From: Prosopocoilus inquinatus
Taxonomy: Eukaryota; Arthropoda; Insecta; Coleoptera; Lucanidae
Assembly: GCA_036172665.1 (NCBI GenBank)
Contig: CM069873.1
Span: 39,298,001 to 39,362,000, forward strand
Length of the DNA: 64,000 bases
Reading direction: 5' to 3'
Below the pieces are notes generated by a model. It was not told where the DNA came from and searched no databases. It worked only from the letters and a program-made list of their open reading frames with translations. Shown here piece by piece: positions 30,709-40,067 of the stretch. A program made the position numbers and the translations under genes. Every line of letters starts with the position of its first letter. The first letter of the stretch is position 1.

Positions 30709-30918
30709 GGTTCTCACTGCAATCAAAAACGATTTGCACAAAATTTTTCTAAAATCTTTCATTATGCTTTGACAGCAAGCATGGCCGCCTTGCATGGGGG
30801 ACTCATTAGGAGCAAATCCCGCTTCAATTTGTCTATCCTACTGCAATGTTAGGTCAAAAAGCGATAGTAAGATGTCGCTAATTTATATGTAAATATTATT
30901 ATAATAAAGATTAGCCAA

Positions 30919-31001
30919 AATCGCAAATGCAAAAATGCAAATCGTTTTTGACTTATTATATAGCAAACTGGCTTCAATTTGTCAATCCTAATGCAATGTT
31001 A
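30919..31001 (+). repeat. Scrambled hammerhead-element fragment beside the gypsy
   Basis: Short phrases of the 312-nt unit (tcgcaaatgc, gcaaatcgtttttga, ggcttcaatttgtcaatcct) occur out of order just outside the gypsy 3' LTR. Low information content individually. Confidence 0.45.
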
Positions 31002-31485
31002 ATGTTATTATGGGCTACTAATAAATTGTTGCATGTAATATTTGGTTACGTGGTAATAATGTTTTTAGGGTATAGTCAGTCTCCTGTCGGCGCTTGTAGT
31101 GAGAACAATTACATTACAATTTTGAACTTTGGCGTTCTTGCTGTAAAAATGCCTAAAAAACCGAACTGAGTGAGCATTTACGCTTCCGAATTGTGTTATG
31201 AAAACAAATGTAATACTTATTTAAAAAAAATAAATTGTGCAATATTTGTTAAAACTTAAATGTATTAACCTTACAATTTTTTAACGAATATTATATTTTC
31301 ACTTTTTATAATAAAATCTAATTTAACGTGAAAAATATTACTGAAACAAAACTATCTTGTACGAGTCTTCTAAATGTAACCGCTTTCAATAATTTATGCA
31401 GATTTGAGCCTCGCAATAATACAGTCGGCCGATAAAGCAGTGAACAGAGGCTGTAAAGGCATGGGCTTTTTTAAAGTCCACGAGT

Positions 31486-31972
31486 GTACTTCTGCAATAT
31501 ACGAACCCAAAAGTAAGAACTGAAATTCAACCGGACTTAAATAAAACGGAATCCAATTGACAGGAATATACGCTAAACCAGTGGAATACGCCATATAATT
31601 TGAATGATTGACATCGCTTGCTGTAGATGTAGGGCCGACTAAAAATTTCCCACCAGTAAATCCCCACGTATGCATTTAGCGTGATTTTCGAAAATATGTA
31701 AAAGAAGGCACAGATAACGATTTCGTAAAATAAATTGTCTGTTGAGAGCCCGGATTTGTTACACCACCCGTACCCGGTATTCCTACGCTGTTAGCATCAA
31801 CCGCGTCGGCTTCGTCCGTTGCCATCGGTGCATTATTTCTTTTTTTGTCCAAGATCCACTCTTTATACACACTACATTGGGAAATACAGGTGGGGTTAGA
31901 GTGTCCATTAAAATAGTATGAATTCGAAAACACGAAATTCGTTCTTGTTATCAATGCATTCAGAAACTTCAT
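31486..31972 (-). pseudogene. Densovirus-like capsid (VP) relic, N-terminal fragment
   Basis: Endogenous parvovirus sequence on minus. The glycine-rich GIPGTGGVTNPGSQQ block and the YIPVNWIPFYLSPVEF block are characteristic of densovirus capsid proteins. An in-frame TAA lies at 31,676-31,678 between two otherwise continuous open pieces. The relic is interrupted at 31,486 by the TIR element, and its continuation is found at 23,761-23,894. No non-structural gene is seen nearby. Non-functional. Confidence 0.85.
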
Positions 31973-32848
31973 GTTTTTTTGTAGCGTGATAGCAATTCCT
32001 CGAAATAGTCACTCAGAAACCAAATGAAATAATTGAGAAATAAGAAGGAATTTCCTGTTTTCCTATTCATATTATTTTTACGGACACTTTAATCCCGCCA
32101 GTATTTCTTATTGTAGTATGTATAAGAGTGGTTCATAATAAATTGTATTTATTTTGTTTTTGAGATAGGAAGCTAATTTTATATCTGACTATAACTTTTA
32201 ATTCTGAACGACTTATTTTTATGACATTTTCCTATATCTTGTAAAATAAGGGTACTTTACTCTTAATCGGTATTTATTTCTTAGTGTCCACGCTATATAC
32301 CATTCTAGATAAATTTTATCTGACATTTTCCAATTCGAGTTTAGGGGATGCAAAAGTATTCAGACTCAATACATTTAAATAAATATCGATAATAAAGAAA
32401 ATTTTCGCTGTCGCCAAGGATTGGAAAAATTAAGGGGAAATTCTTGGAAAAAATTGAACTATTATTATTATTAACTAAATTAATGACGTTAGTGTCAATA
32501 TTATTTTCCGAAATCTGGAATCTCTGTTCTCCTCGGGATCTTCAGGAATCAGTCCACTGGTTTTATAGTCCGGCATTCGCTTAGGAGTTAAAATTCGAAG
32601 GGTTGTCTGACGCAAATCAATCCTACTGACTGCGCGAATTATATCTTCCAGACGTTTTTAAAAAATTAAATTAAATAGGAATATTAATTATTTATATTTA
32701 TTGTATTATTTTATATTATTATACACCACTAATACAGGATTGTTAAGCAAATAATGAAGACTCTCAAATAATTAAATGTGAACAGGCTATTTATAGCGAA
32801 GTACATCTACACATTAAAATATCAAGCATTATGTATGACCATGACCAA
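31973..32848. other. AT-rich non-coding stretch
   Basis: No gene, array or clear repeat seen. Flanks the densovirus relic on its upstream side without recognisable viral non-structural sequence. Confidence 0.5.
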
Positions 32849-32860
32849 TATTAGGAATTA

Positions 32861-32924
32861 GTAGAAAAAATTTGTGCAAATCGTTTTTGATTGCAGCGAA
32901 AACCTCGAGCAGCCTCTCGACAGC
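32861..32924 (-). mobile_element. Hammerhead element, 64-bp truncated copy
   Basis: A perfect 12-bp direct repeat (tattaggaatta, 32,849-32,860 and 32,925-32,936) brackets only the last 64 bp of the element. It has the constant terminus at one side, and the other end is cut at GCTGTC, within a few bases of the hammerhead cleavage site. The target duplication proves this tiny fragment inserted as such, so truncation happened at the 5' side during insertion. Confidence 0.85.
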
Positions 32925-32936
32925 TATTAGGAATTA

Positions 32937-33830
32937 TGTTTTTACTGGCTGACATGAGTAGAGAGGTTCCGTGGTCAACGAGTGCTGCATATTCCGTCCG
33001 GATATATGTAAATGCATGGCGCTGAATCGCGTTGAGTGGGAGGCAGTTACGCATTCTGGAATTATTTGTGATAGGCTCTGGGTATGAGTTAGGCGGTAAT
33101 TATATCACGAACAAAAATTCTAATGTTTTAAAATAATATAACTTACATGACTTTGCAAGCCACAGTATATTTAATTTTATTCATTAACGGCAAATGCTCT
33201 CAAGGCGAATTTACCGACAGTGAAATATAATTACACCGAATCGGCGACGGCAAATTGTCTTAAACACCCTTAGATTACTACTTGTTTTCAAATAATACGG
33301 AATATTTTCTTGTACGTCACGTAAAAAATGATCTAAATTTCATTTTTCAATTTTCATTTCATGTAAATTTTAATTAAGTGATTATTCAAGATTGAATTTA
33401 CAATTATTAATCGAATCGCCGTTATATCCTAGGGAACCTATAATTCCATCGTAAACTCCATGTAACTATCCCACGATAAAATTAATGTCAACACCTTCCG
33501 AAATTTATTTCATCGCCACAGGCGAGTTGCTAGACTTTTATAATTAATTACGTGAAACAGTGTTGCCTGTCTATTATCAGCACAACAAGTTTTCTCTATT
33601 TTGTCAATAACTCTTCGAATAAAGGTGACTCTAAAATTAAATTTTTTACGAAAACGTTTTAAGTAAGTAGTTTGATAAATTACTAAATTAATAATAAACG
33701 ACAAAAGGAGCCGAAAAATAATAAGTAATTTGAATTTTTCGTTTAATTTATCTAATTTAGAATGTTACTTTATTATCTAACATTATTATCACTAATCATC
33801 TAAAATAGTAAAGAAGACAGTGGTTTAAGA
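32937..33830. other. Non-coding stretch
   Basis: No gene or repeat that I can support. Confidence 0.5.
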
Positions 33831-33939
33831 GATAATTGAAATTAACCTCCGCCCACAATAATAATATAACATAATATATTATATATATATTATATATATA
33901 TTATATTATTATTGTGGGCGGAGGTTAATTTCAATTATC
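33831..33939. repeat. Perfect palindromic foldback, about 109 bp
   Basis: Arms of roughly 38 bp (gataattgaaattaacctcc and onward) are exact reverse complements on both sides of an AT-only centre. Likely a miniature transposon or foldback. Confidence 0.9.
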
Positions 33940-34126
33940 CCTAATCGTATAAATATTTTAAAATAAATGCTCAAAACATTTTGTTATTTTTTTGTATTGC
34001 TTTTGATCTAAATTAGTTTAATTTTGATTGTTTCTTATATGTACAAATGAAATGAATTTTAAACATTTACTATTAAACTGAATTGAACCTCCTAACCACA
34101 AAAAGTTTTTTAAAACTATATACATA

Positions 34127-34153
34127 TTTCGGCAGCTATGCTGCCATCCTCAG
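34127..34153 (-). other. CTGAGGA-hairpin-GAAA motif, hammerhead-like but incomplete
   Basis: On minus: CTGAGGA, one extra T, a six-pair hairpin GGCAGC/GCTGCC with loop ATA, then GAAA. This resembles a hammerhead core, but the base at the cleavage position after a short stem III would be G, which is not permitted. The role is unclear. Similar motifs are common in retroelement ends. Confidence 0.4.
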
Positions 34154-34502
34154 TAGATGGTTTCTTAATCACCAGAGAAGTGACCGTGTCGTGCCTATCG
34201 CTACCTTATATACTATACGCGTTCCGCTCCAATGAAGCGTACACTCCAAAGAAGGGAGCCCCTCACCGTATTGCGTCAACCGACATTTTTCTGACCACTC
34301 TGTATAGTTTAAAATAAGTTTACAATATGCCATTGTGGATTGCTATATCTTTAATAAATCTGAATTCTTTGTTGTACCTTTCTTTTGAAAGTTAAAAGTT
34401 AACTAGTCTATTAAGTAGAAAAGAAATTGCAGAGTACACAAGCGATAACACGTGTTGTGAGTCATTAACAATAAATCTATTGGTGCTTGTTTCTTTCCTT
34501 TA

Positions 34503-34567
34503 TACCGGGTGTTCCGCGCCATGTGCTCACTTTGGTCTGGCACAGCCACACGGAACACCCTGTATCA
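34503..34567. repeat. Short inverted-repeat remnant
   Basis: ataccgggtgttccgcgcc and ccacacggaacaccctgta form an imperfect inverted pair; a second single copy (ataccgggtgtcccgcgcca) lies at about 34,689. Ends of this form are typical of mariner-related miniature elements. Confidence 0.5.
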
Positions 34568-35175
34568 TTGTAATTAATTTTAGATCATGCACCTATACCA
34601 TAGGTAACTAATAGCGAAAACAGATTTTAAAAATCTGCATTAATATAGGCGCCTTCCACCGAATACGTACTATTGGCCCAGCCTGTATATACCGGGTGTC
34701 CCGCGCCATGTGCTCAGCCTTCTGGAATCTTTATTTATTAATCGATTAACCTGAACTTTGGAGACAATAAATTAAACAAAAAATTGAATTTTTCGGCATA
34801 CTGTTAGTCGTCATAGGACTTCCGGTTTCGCCGGAAGTGATATCAACTTTGTTATTTTATATAGAGCACCATATATGGTAAAGTAAAAAATGACAGAACT
34901 CTTTGAAGATTGAAGACCGTTTGCATCCATCTCGACTGGTGACAAACTAATAGCACATCCGTTTATAAGAACTTGGTTGTGGCGTATCCTAGGAAAGATC
35001 ACGTGTGGTGGCAAAATGTTAACCAGCTGCATTGCAACAAATTGTACACGTAACGGTTACATTCATTTCAGCAGATGGGAGTAATCCAATCTGCTGTTTC
35101 CTTTTTTTTGATATTTATTGGAAAGAAAATGTTTCGTCTACGTTAAAAGTTCTACTTGGGAAAAACATATCTCTA

Positions 35176-35450
35176 TACAGGATGATTCAGAATAAGTGTC
35201 TGACCCGTTAGCCATAGGTAGTCCTTCAAAAAAACAAAACAAATAGCTGTGGGGATAGGGGGGATCTAACTGGTGAAGTTTTTGAGATAAAATGGATTAA
35301 AAATTCATATGTAAACTTGTTGGTGGTCACTGAAATAATTGAATGCGTCACAACAGGAATAGACTCGTAAAACGATTTGTTTACGACTCTCTGAGGAAAG
35401 ATCGCATAATGTGAACAATGAACTTGATTTTTTTTATGTAAGTAGGAATA
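35176..35450 (+). repeat. Partial copy of the 37.5-kb MITE family
   Basis: acaggatgattcagaataag and gacccgttagcc match the left end of the element at 37,521; the right end is not present. Confidence 0.6.
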
Positions 35451-36483
35451 CAATAATTTTGTCAGTGGAATCGTGTTCGTGTCAACGTGCGTATCAATTC
35501 ACAGCAATTTAGTGACTTTCGTTCATTTTAAGATTACTTGTCTATGAAGAATTGAATAATGTGCTCTTAATGCCCTTTACGATTTTTTTAAATGAACATA
35601 TTGCAGTGTAGTGGTGTTCTTCGCCCCACGTTGGATGCCAAATATTTATATGTGGTGGTGTTGAGACTCTATCCCACTTTACGGTACCAAAATATTTATG
35701 TAGTGTTGTGTACTTTGTAAGTTAGATGTGAAGTCCGATCGTTTATTTATAGATGGTTTACATCAAAATAAATAAAATATTTAATGTATATAAATACATT
35801 TAACTTATAAGAAATTTGTCAGTGTGAATCAATGGAAAAGTTAAAAAAAAAAACAAAACCCAAACTTTACAAAAAAATCGCAAACTAAATGAATAAATTA
35901 TTAAACTTTTACAAGTAAGCGTGTAATAACTACCTGATATATGAATCGCTCTTTTGCAGGTAGCGTTCTCTTTTGATTTATGAATAGGCCTTTTTCAAGT
36001 ACCTATTCGATGCACCGATCACCCCAGTTAGAGATAGCCGAGTTCGTGTAAATTTTTGGGTATACTTTCCCCTCCACAAAAATAGCAGCTTTCCTTCTCA
36101 AGTTTCAGATGTCGCTCTTAAAATTAAAGAAAGCGCGGGATATTTGAATTGATAAATTTAAGGAAACGCGGGATATTCGAATTCGTTGTAAAATAGTTAC
36201 ATGATATAATTTAACACGCACGCATTTTGAAAAATATTAATATAATTAGAAAAATTAATGATTTTTTTATTCATTTTACCATAATTATTCAAAACGCAAG
36301 TACAATGTTATATAATGTACGTATATTTTCACATAAACCTAGCTAAATAAGCCCAATATGCAAGAAGCAAATCGTCCTTTCTAAAAAAAGACGTATCAAA
36401 AAAAAATTACATGAGGCACTTATATAGCTTACAACACCGGCTTACATATACGACTGACACTGACCAGAGAATAATTAAAATTT
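35451..36483. other. Non-coding stretch
   Basis: No gene seen. A short direct repeat (aaagcgcgggatatt and aaacgcgggatattcg) occurs near 36,130-36,182. Confidence 0.45.
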
Positions 36484-36690
36484 TCATTTTTGGAAAGAAT
36501 AATCGATAATTTGTTTAAATCGCTCTTTCTGATGGTCAGCTTTAATATTTGGTAGTATGTCGTAAATCCTGGTCTCAAACTCGATAAGCTTTCCACGATA
36601 CTTCAAGGCTTCCGTTTCGCCAAAAGTTGCATAAAAACTGTAAAAATTTTCATATTTTCTAAAATTATTTAAATTGGGAAAATGACACAC
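36484..36690 (-). CDS. Possible coding fragment, 68 aa
   Basis: A 68-codon frame whose second half has the composition of a real globular protein (RKYENFYSFYATFGETEALK, then LIEFETRIYDILPNIKADHQ). The reverse complement of 36,691-36,913 is also open in another frame and looks transmembrane-like. No consistent splice pair of normal intron length connects them. It may be a pseudogene fragment. Not recognised. Confidence 0.25.
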   Translation of the reverse strand: MCHFPNLNNFRKYENFYSFYATFGETEALKYRGKLIEFETRIYDILPNIKADHQKERFKQIIDYSFQK

Positions 36691-37229
36691 TTACAACTTG
36701 CTTCTTACTTAATTGGAAATCCATGTATTTGACCTTTATTGATGAGCAAAGTGAAACGCAATAGCAAAACCAAACGATAACTAACATTTGGAACGAACTC
36801 CAATAACCATAAATGTAAGAAACAGAAATCTTGAAGAAATTCCGCAAATAAAATTTTTTAATGATAACATTTTCACCGATTTTGACATTTTCAAAACAAG
36901 CGTCCCTTACCAACGAACTACTTTCTTGATATGGCTAGCGCCATCTGAAAGTTGAGAAATCAACTTTATTTTTTCTTGTCTTTCACACCCCCTGACCAAT
37001 ACTTTAAAGTGATACAAATTTTTCTTTGAGTCGGACGGGGGTGATTCGATGTCGATGTAAAATTTCGACCCCGTTTTATAATCAAAAGGGTAGTAATAGT
37101 TACCGATGTTTTAAAAAATTTTTATAATTTCAAATTTTTCCTAAATTTCACAATTCTAAACTTAATTTTAAATGTCACTTATTCTAAATATTTCAATTAA
37201 ATTATTTACAATGTTCTTTTAATAAAAAA

Positions 37230-37376
37230 AAATGTTGCAAATAGTTTTTGATTGCAGTGAAAACCTCGAGCAGCATCTGTTTCAGCCCTGCTTGGGGCTT
37301 CGTCAGCAGAGACGTAGCTCGAAATTCCCACTGCAAATTAAAAACGACTTGACCAATTTATTCGCAAATTCGATGT
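37230..37376 (-). mobile_element. Degenerate hammerhead-element copy
   Basis: Minus-strand sequence with TCGAGCTACG, CTGACGA (a legal CUGANGA core) and the stem II hairpin, but a deletion removes stem III and the cleavage triplet, so this ribozyme is dead. The terminus gcaacattttttt matches the constant end. Confidence 0.75.
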
Positions 37377-37520
37377 AATTATAAAATTTAACAGGAAATT
37401 CCGTCGATGAAATTAAATTACCCGGTAGCGGCGGTGGTATAATCCGCTCGTCTGTTTCCCTGCCTTCGAATAACACCACAAACTTACAAAGACGGGCGAC
37501 AAAATTACTAATATTATATA

Positions 37521-37862
37521 CAGGGTGATTCAAAATAAGTCTCCGACCCGTTAACCACGAGTACCTGTAAAAACAAAACAAAAAGTTTCTATGCATAAAG
37601 GGTCTAGTATGCATAGCTTTTAAGATAAAAAGCATTGAAGTTTCTGATAAAAACTAGTTCAAGGGCACTGGTACAGTTGTATTGCGACACAAGAGCAATT
37701 AACCCTCGCAGAGTAAAAGGAAATCGTTTATCTTGAAACAAAACTTTAAAACGTTTTTGTTGATGGGTTTCTGCAGAAAAAATGTATAACACGCAATTCG
37801 TACTTGAATGACCCTAGTAAATACGCTGCTAACGGGTCGCAAACTTATTCTGAATCACCTTA
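37521..37862. mobile_element. MITE with about 33-bp terminal inverted repeats
   Basis: The left end cagggtgattcaaaataagt and the right end (reverse) aaggtgattcagaataagtt both continue to cgacccgtta. Flanks are TA-rich, consistent with a mariner-type TA target. No transposase. Confidence 0.7.
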
Positions 37863-38293
37863 TGTATATTAATTTGTCTAAATACATTTCGATGTTAAAG
37901 AGAAAGCACTTAGCGTAAGGAAATTAGAGGAGTCTCTGTTTAATCTGTTCGATCTCTGTCTAAGGACACAGGTACTGTCATCATATGGTTTTGACACTTG
38001 ATAATGGGTATTTGACCTTGAATAAGCGGGTTGTCAAAAATGACAAACTGAACATTTCATGTAAATCAGACGCAAATATAAGGCAAATCATTTAAATTTC
38101 TATTTTATTAACGATAAGAATAAGTTTACAATAAACAAGGAATAAAGGACAATAAATCTAGACGTTAACACTGTGAATATTGTCGCGCTCGCTCCGAAGA
38201 GGTAACGACAACGCCAAATAAATTAGGGGGTAGCTCAGTGGTACGGAGCCCTTTTGCCGCTTGGAAGGTGGATTGGACTTACCGGCCTACTTA
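37863..38293. other. Non-coding stretch with a weak tRNA-like segment
   Basis: ggtagctcagtggta at about 38,229 resembles a tRNA A box, but no cloverleaf can be folded from what follows, so no tRNA gene is called. Confidence 0.4.
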
Positions 38294-38442
38294 GAGTGCG
38301 TTCGTCTTGGACGCTTTCGTGCTGACAGCGTTAGTGCTGGCAGTAAACGTGTTTTTCCGTTCGCTTAGGTCGCTATCCTGCAAACGCTATCAACAAGCCG
38401 AACGCTTTTTCGCTTGTGTTGGTACTTGACAGTTATTTGAAA

Positions 38443-39779
38443 ATGGCGCAAAGTGTCATAATTTCAGCAGCAGTACAGGAATTTTATAATATCATGTTTA
38501 TTGATTCTTCATCAGATGAAAGTGAAGAAGAAAATGAAGAAATGATATTAATGCAGCGTTTGACGGAAAAGAAAGCGCCTATTGCGCGTCTCATAAATTA
38601 TGTAGAGGTTATTATTCCGCAGTATACTGAAAACCAATTTAAATCTCATTTTAGGTAAGATATGTTATTTACATTGTTATGCATTAATTAAAATTAACTG
38701 TTTTGTAGAATGCGGCCTGCAACTTTTTATTTTATATTAAATTTAATTAGAAAGAAACTGTTGAGAGAAAAAGCAGGGTGTCCTACGATATCGCCAGAAA
38801 AACAATTTTTTATTGCAATTTGGAAAATGGCAACACCAGATTCATACAGGTAGATTTATTCTGATAAATTATCCATACTGTCTGTACAGTGCAAGTAATA
38901 AAATTTGTTTTTAGATCTATTTGTGAAAAATTCAATGTAGCCCGAGCAACAGCCTTAAAGTCTGTTCGTAGGGTTACAAAAGCCGTATCAGAATTGGCAC
39001 AAATTTTTATTAAATGGCCAAATGAAGCAAGAGCAGCTGAAATTTCGAATGGGTTTTTTGATGCAAGTGGTTACCCAAACATAATAGGTTCTATCGACGG
39101 CACACACATCAATATTCCTGCACCAAAACAAAATCCGGAGTGTTACATTAATAGAAAGGGACACCATTCAATACAAATGCAGGTAGAGCAAATTAATTAT
39201 ACTCTATTCTGATAATTTTTAGAAAAAATTTGTATTTAGGCTGTAAGCGATCATCAGTGTCGCTTCATTCATTGTTACATAGGAAACGTTGGATCTGTAC
39301 ATGACCAGCGGGTTTTTCGACTCTCAGAAATTTCTGATTACCTTAATGATCCATCAAAATTCCCAAGAAATTGTCACTTGATTGGTGATTCAGCTTATAT
39401 GCTCAACAAACATCTACTTACACCATACCGCGATAATGGACGATTAACCAACCGGCAAAGAAATTACAATTATTGCCTAGCCTCAGCTAGAATGGCTATA
39501 GAGCGAACATTTGGTCTCTTAAAAGGAAGGTTCCGGAGTCTGTTAACAGTGCTTGATATGGAACGCATTGATCTAATTCCAGAATTTGTTTTGGCATGTT
39601 GTGTTTTACATAACATATGTTTAATGAAAGGTGAAGAAGTAGAAGTTGCTAATATAGATAATATACATGCTCCATTGGAAGAAGTTGTACATGTTGGACG
39701 AGTTGTAGAGGCAAGAAATTTAATAGCAGAGGCAAAAAGAAATGACGTTTGTCAAGAACTTGAAATTCGAAATGTATAA
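38443..39779 (+). CDS. PIF/Harbinger DDE transposase (HARBI1-like), four exons
   Basis: Exons 38,443-38,654, 38,709-38,849, 38,915-39,182 and 39,240-39,779, with GT-AG introns of 54, 65 and 57 nt. The phases fit at each junction and give 386 residues with no internal stop. The catalytic triad is visible: Asp in IIGSIDGTHI (exon 3), Asp in HLIGDSAYML and Glu in ARMAIERTFGLLKGRF (exon 4). The N-terminal acidic stretch (SSSDESEEENEEM) precedes a helix-turn-helix-like region (SICEKFNVARATALKSVRRV). It would cut and join the TIRs, acting with the Myb-like protein encoded opposite. HARBI1 is the domesticated vertebrate relative. Confidence 0.92.
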
Positions 39780-40067
39780 AGTTTTATTAGTGTTACAGCT
39801 AGAATTGGTAGATTAGTTATTTCAAATACAGTGTACAGTTATTGAACTTTGTTAATTTGAAAGGCATAACTGATGAAATACAGCTCTCTTTAACAAACTT
39901 ATTATAATTTGATTTTCATTACCTATACCTTACATTAATTCACTGCACATGTACCTATACACAAAACTAAACATTATACAAACTAGTTAATTTAAATAAC
40001 TGCTATTTACTAAATTATAAACTAAGTTAATATTTTAAAGAAACTGACTGCTCATTGTAATAAAATG

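Larger units (their letters stand above)
30241..30887. mobile_element. Hammerhead-bearing Penelope/retrozyme-like element, copy 2 (in gypsy 3' LTR)
   Basis: 647 bp flanked by a perfect 13-bp direct repeat (tgtaaatattatt, 30,228-30,240 and 30,888-30,900). It starts with the constant terminus (in reverse, ttagaaaaattttgtgcaaa), runs through one reverse unit to about 30,546, then flips polarity and contains one forward unit plus the start of another. The outer end gctaatttatatg matches the outer end of copy 1. It carries one hammerhead on each strand. It is younger than the gypsy it interrupts. Confidence 0.88.
30028..30917 (+). repeat. 3' LTR of gypsy, split by the hammerhead element
   Basis: LTR sequence 30,028-30,240 and 30,901-30,917. 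The sum (213 + 17 = 230) equals the intact 5' LTR once one 13-bp target copy is discounted. A purine tract aagggggtaa immediately precedes it. Confidence 0.92.
26168..30918 (+). mobile_element. Ty3/gypsy LTR retrotransposon, young but internally deleted
   Basis: Complete LTR element: 5' LTR 26,168-26,397, primer site from 26,401, gag and pol, polypurine tract 30,018-30,027 and 3' LTR from 30,028, itself interrupted by the hammerhead element. Candidate 5-bp target duplication AATCG (26,163-26,167 and 30,919-30,923). The two LTRs differ at only two of 230 positions, so insertion was recent, yet pol lacks the end of RT and most of RNase H and carries a stop and a frameshift. Confidence 0.92.
23895..31485. 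mobile_element. TIR DNA-transposon-like element with GTAC target duplication (contains nested gypsy)
   Basis: The two ends are inverted copies of about 78 bp beginning ACTCGT(A/G)GACTTTAAAA, and the flanks are the same 4-bp word GTAC (23,891-23,894 and 31,486-31,489). The insertion lies inside a densovirus VP gene whose reading frame would be continuous without the insert and one GTAC. The interior holds repeat family B, the gypsy at 26,168-30,918 and no transposase I can recognise, so it is non-autonomous at about 2.8 kb without the gypsy and its hammerhead insert. The superfamily is not identified. Confidence 0.75.

Noticed and set aside
38229..38290. tRNA-like sequence (ggtagctcagtggta)
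   Set aside because: No acceptor stem, anticodon arm or T arm could be matched.
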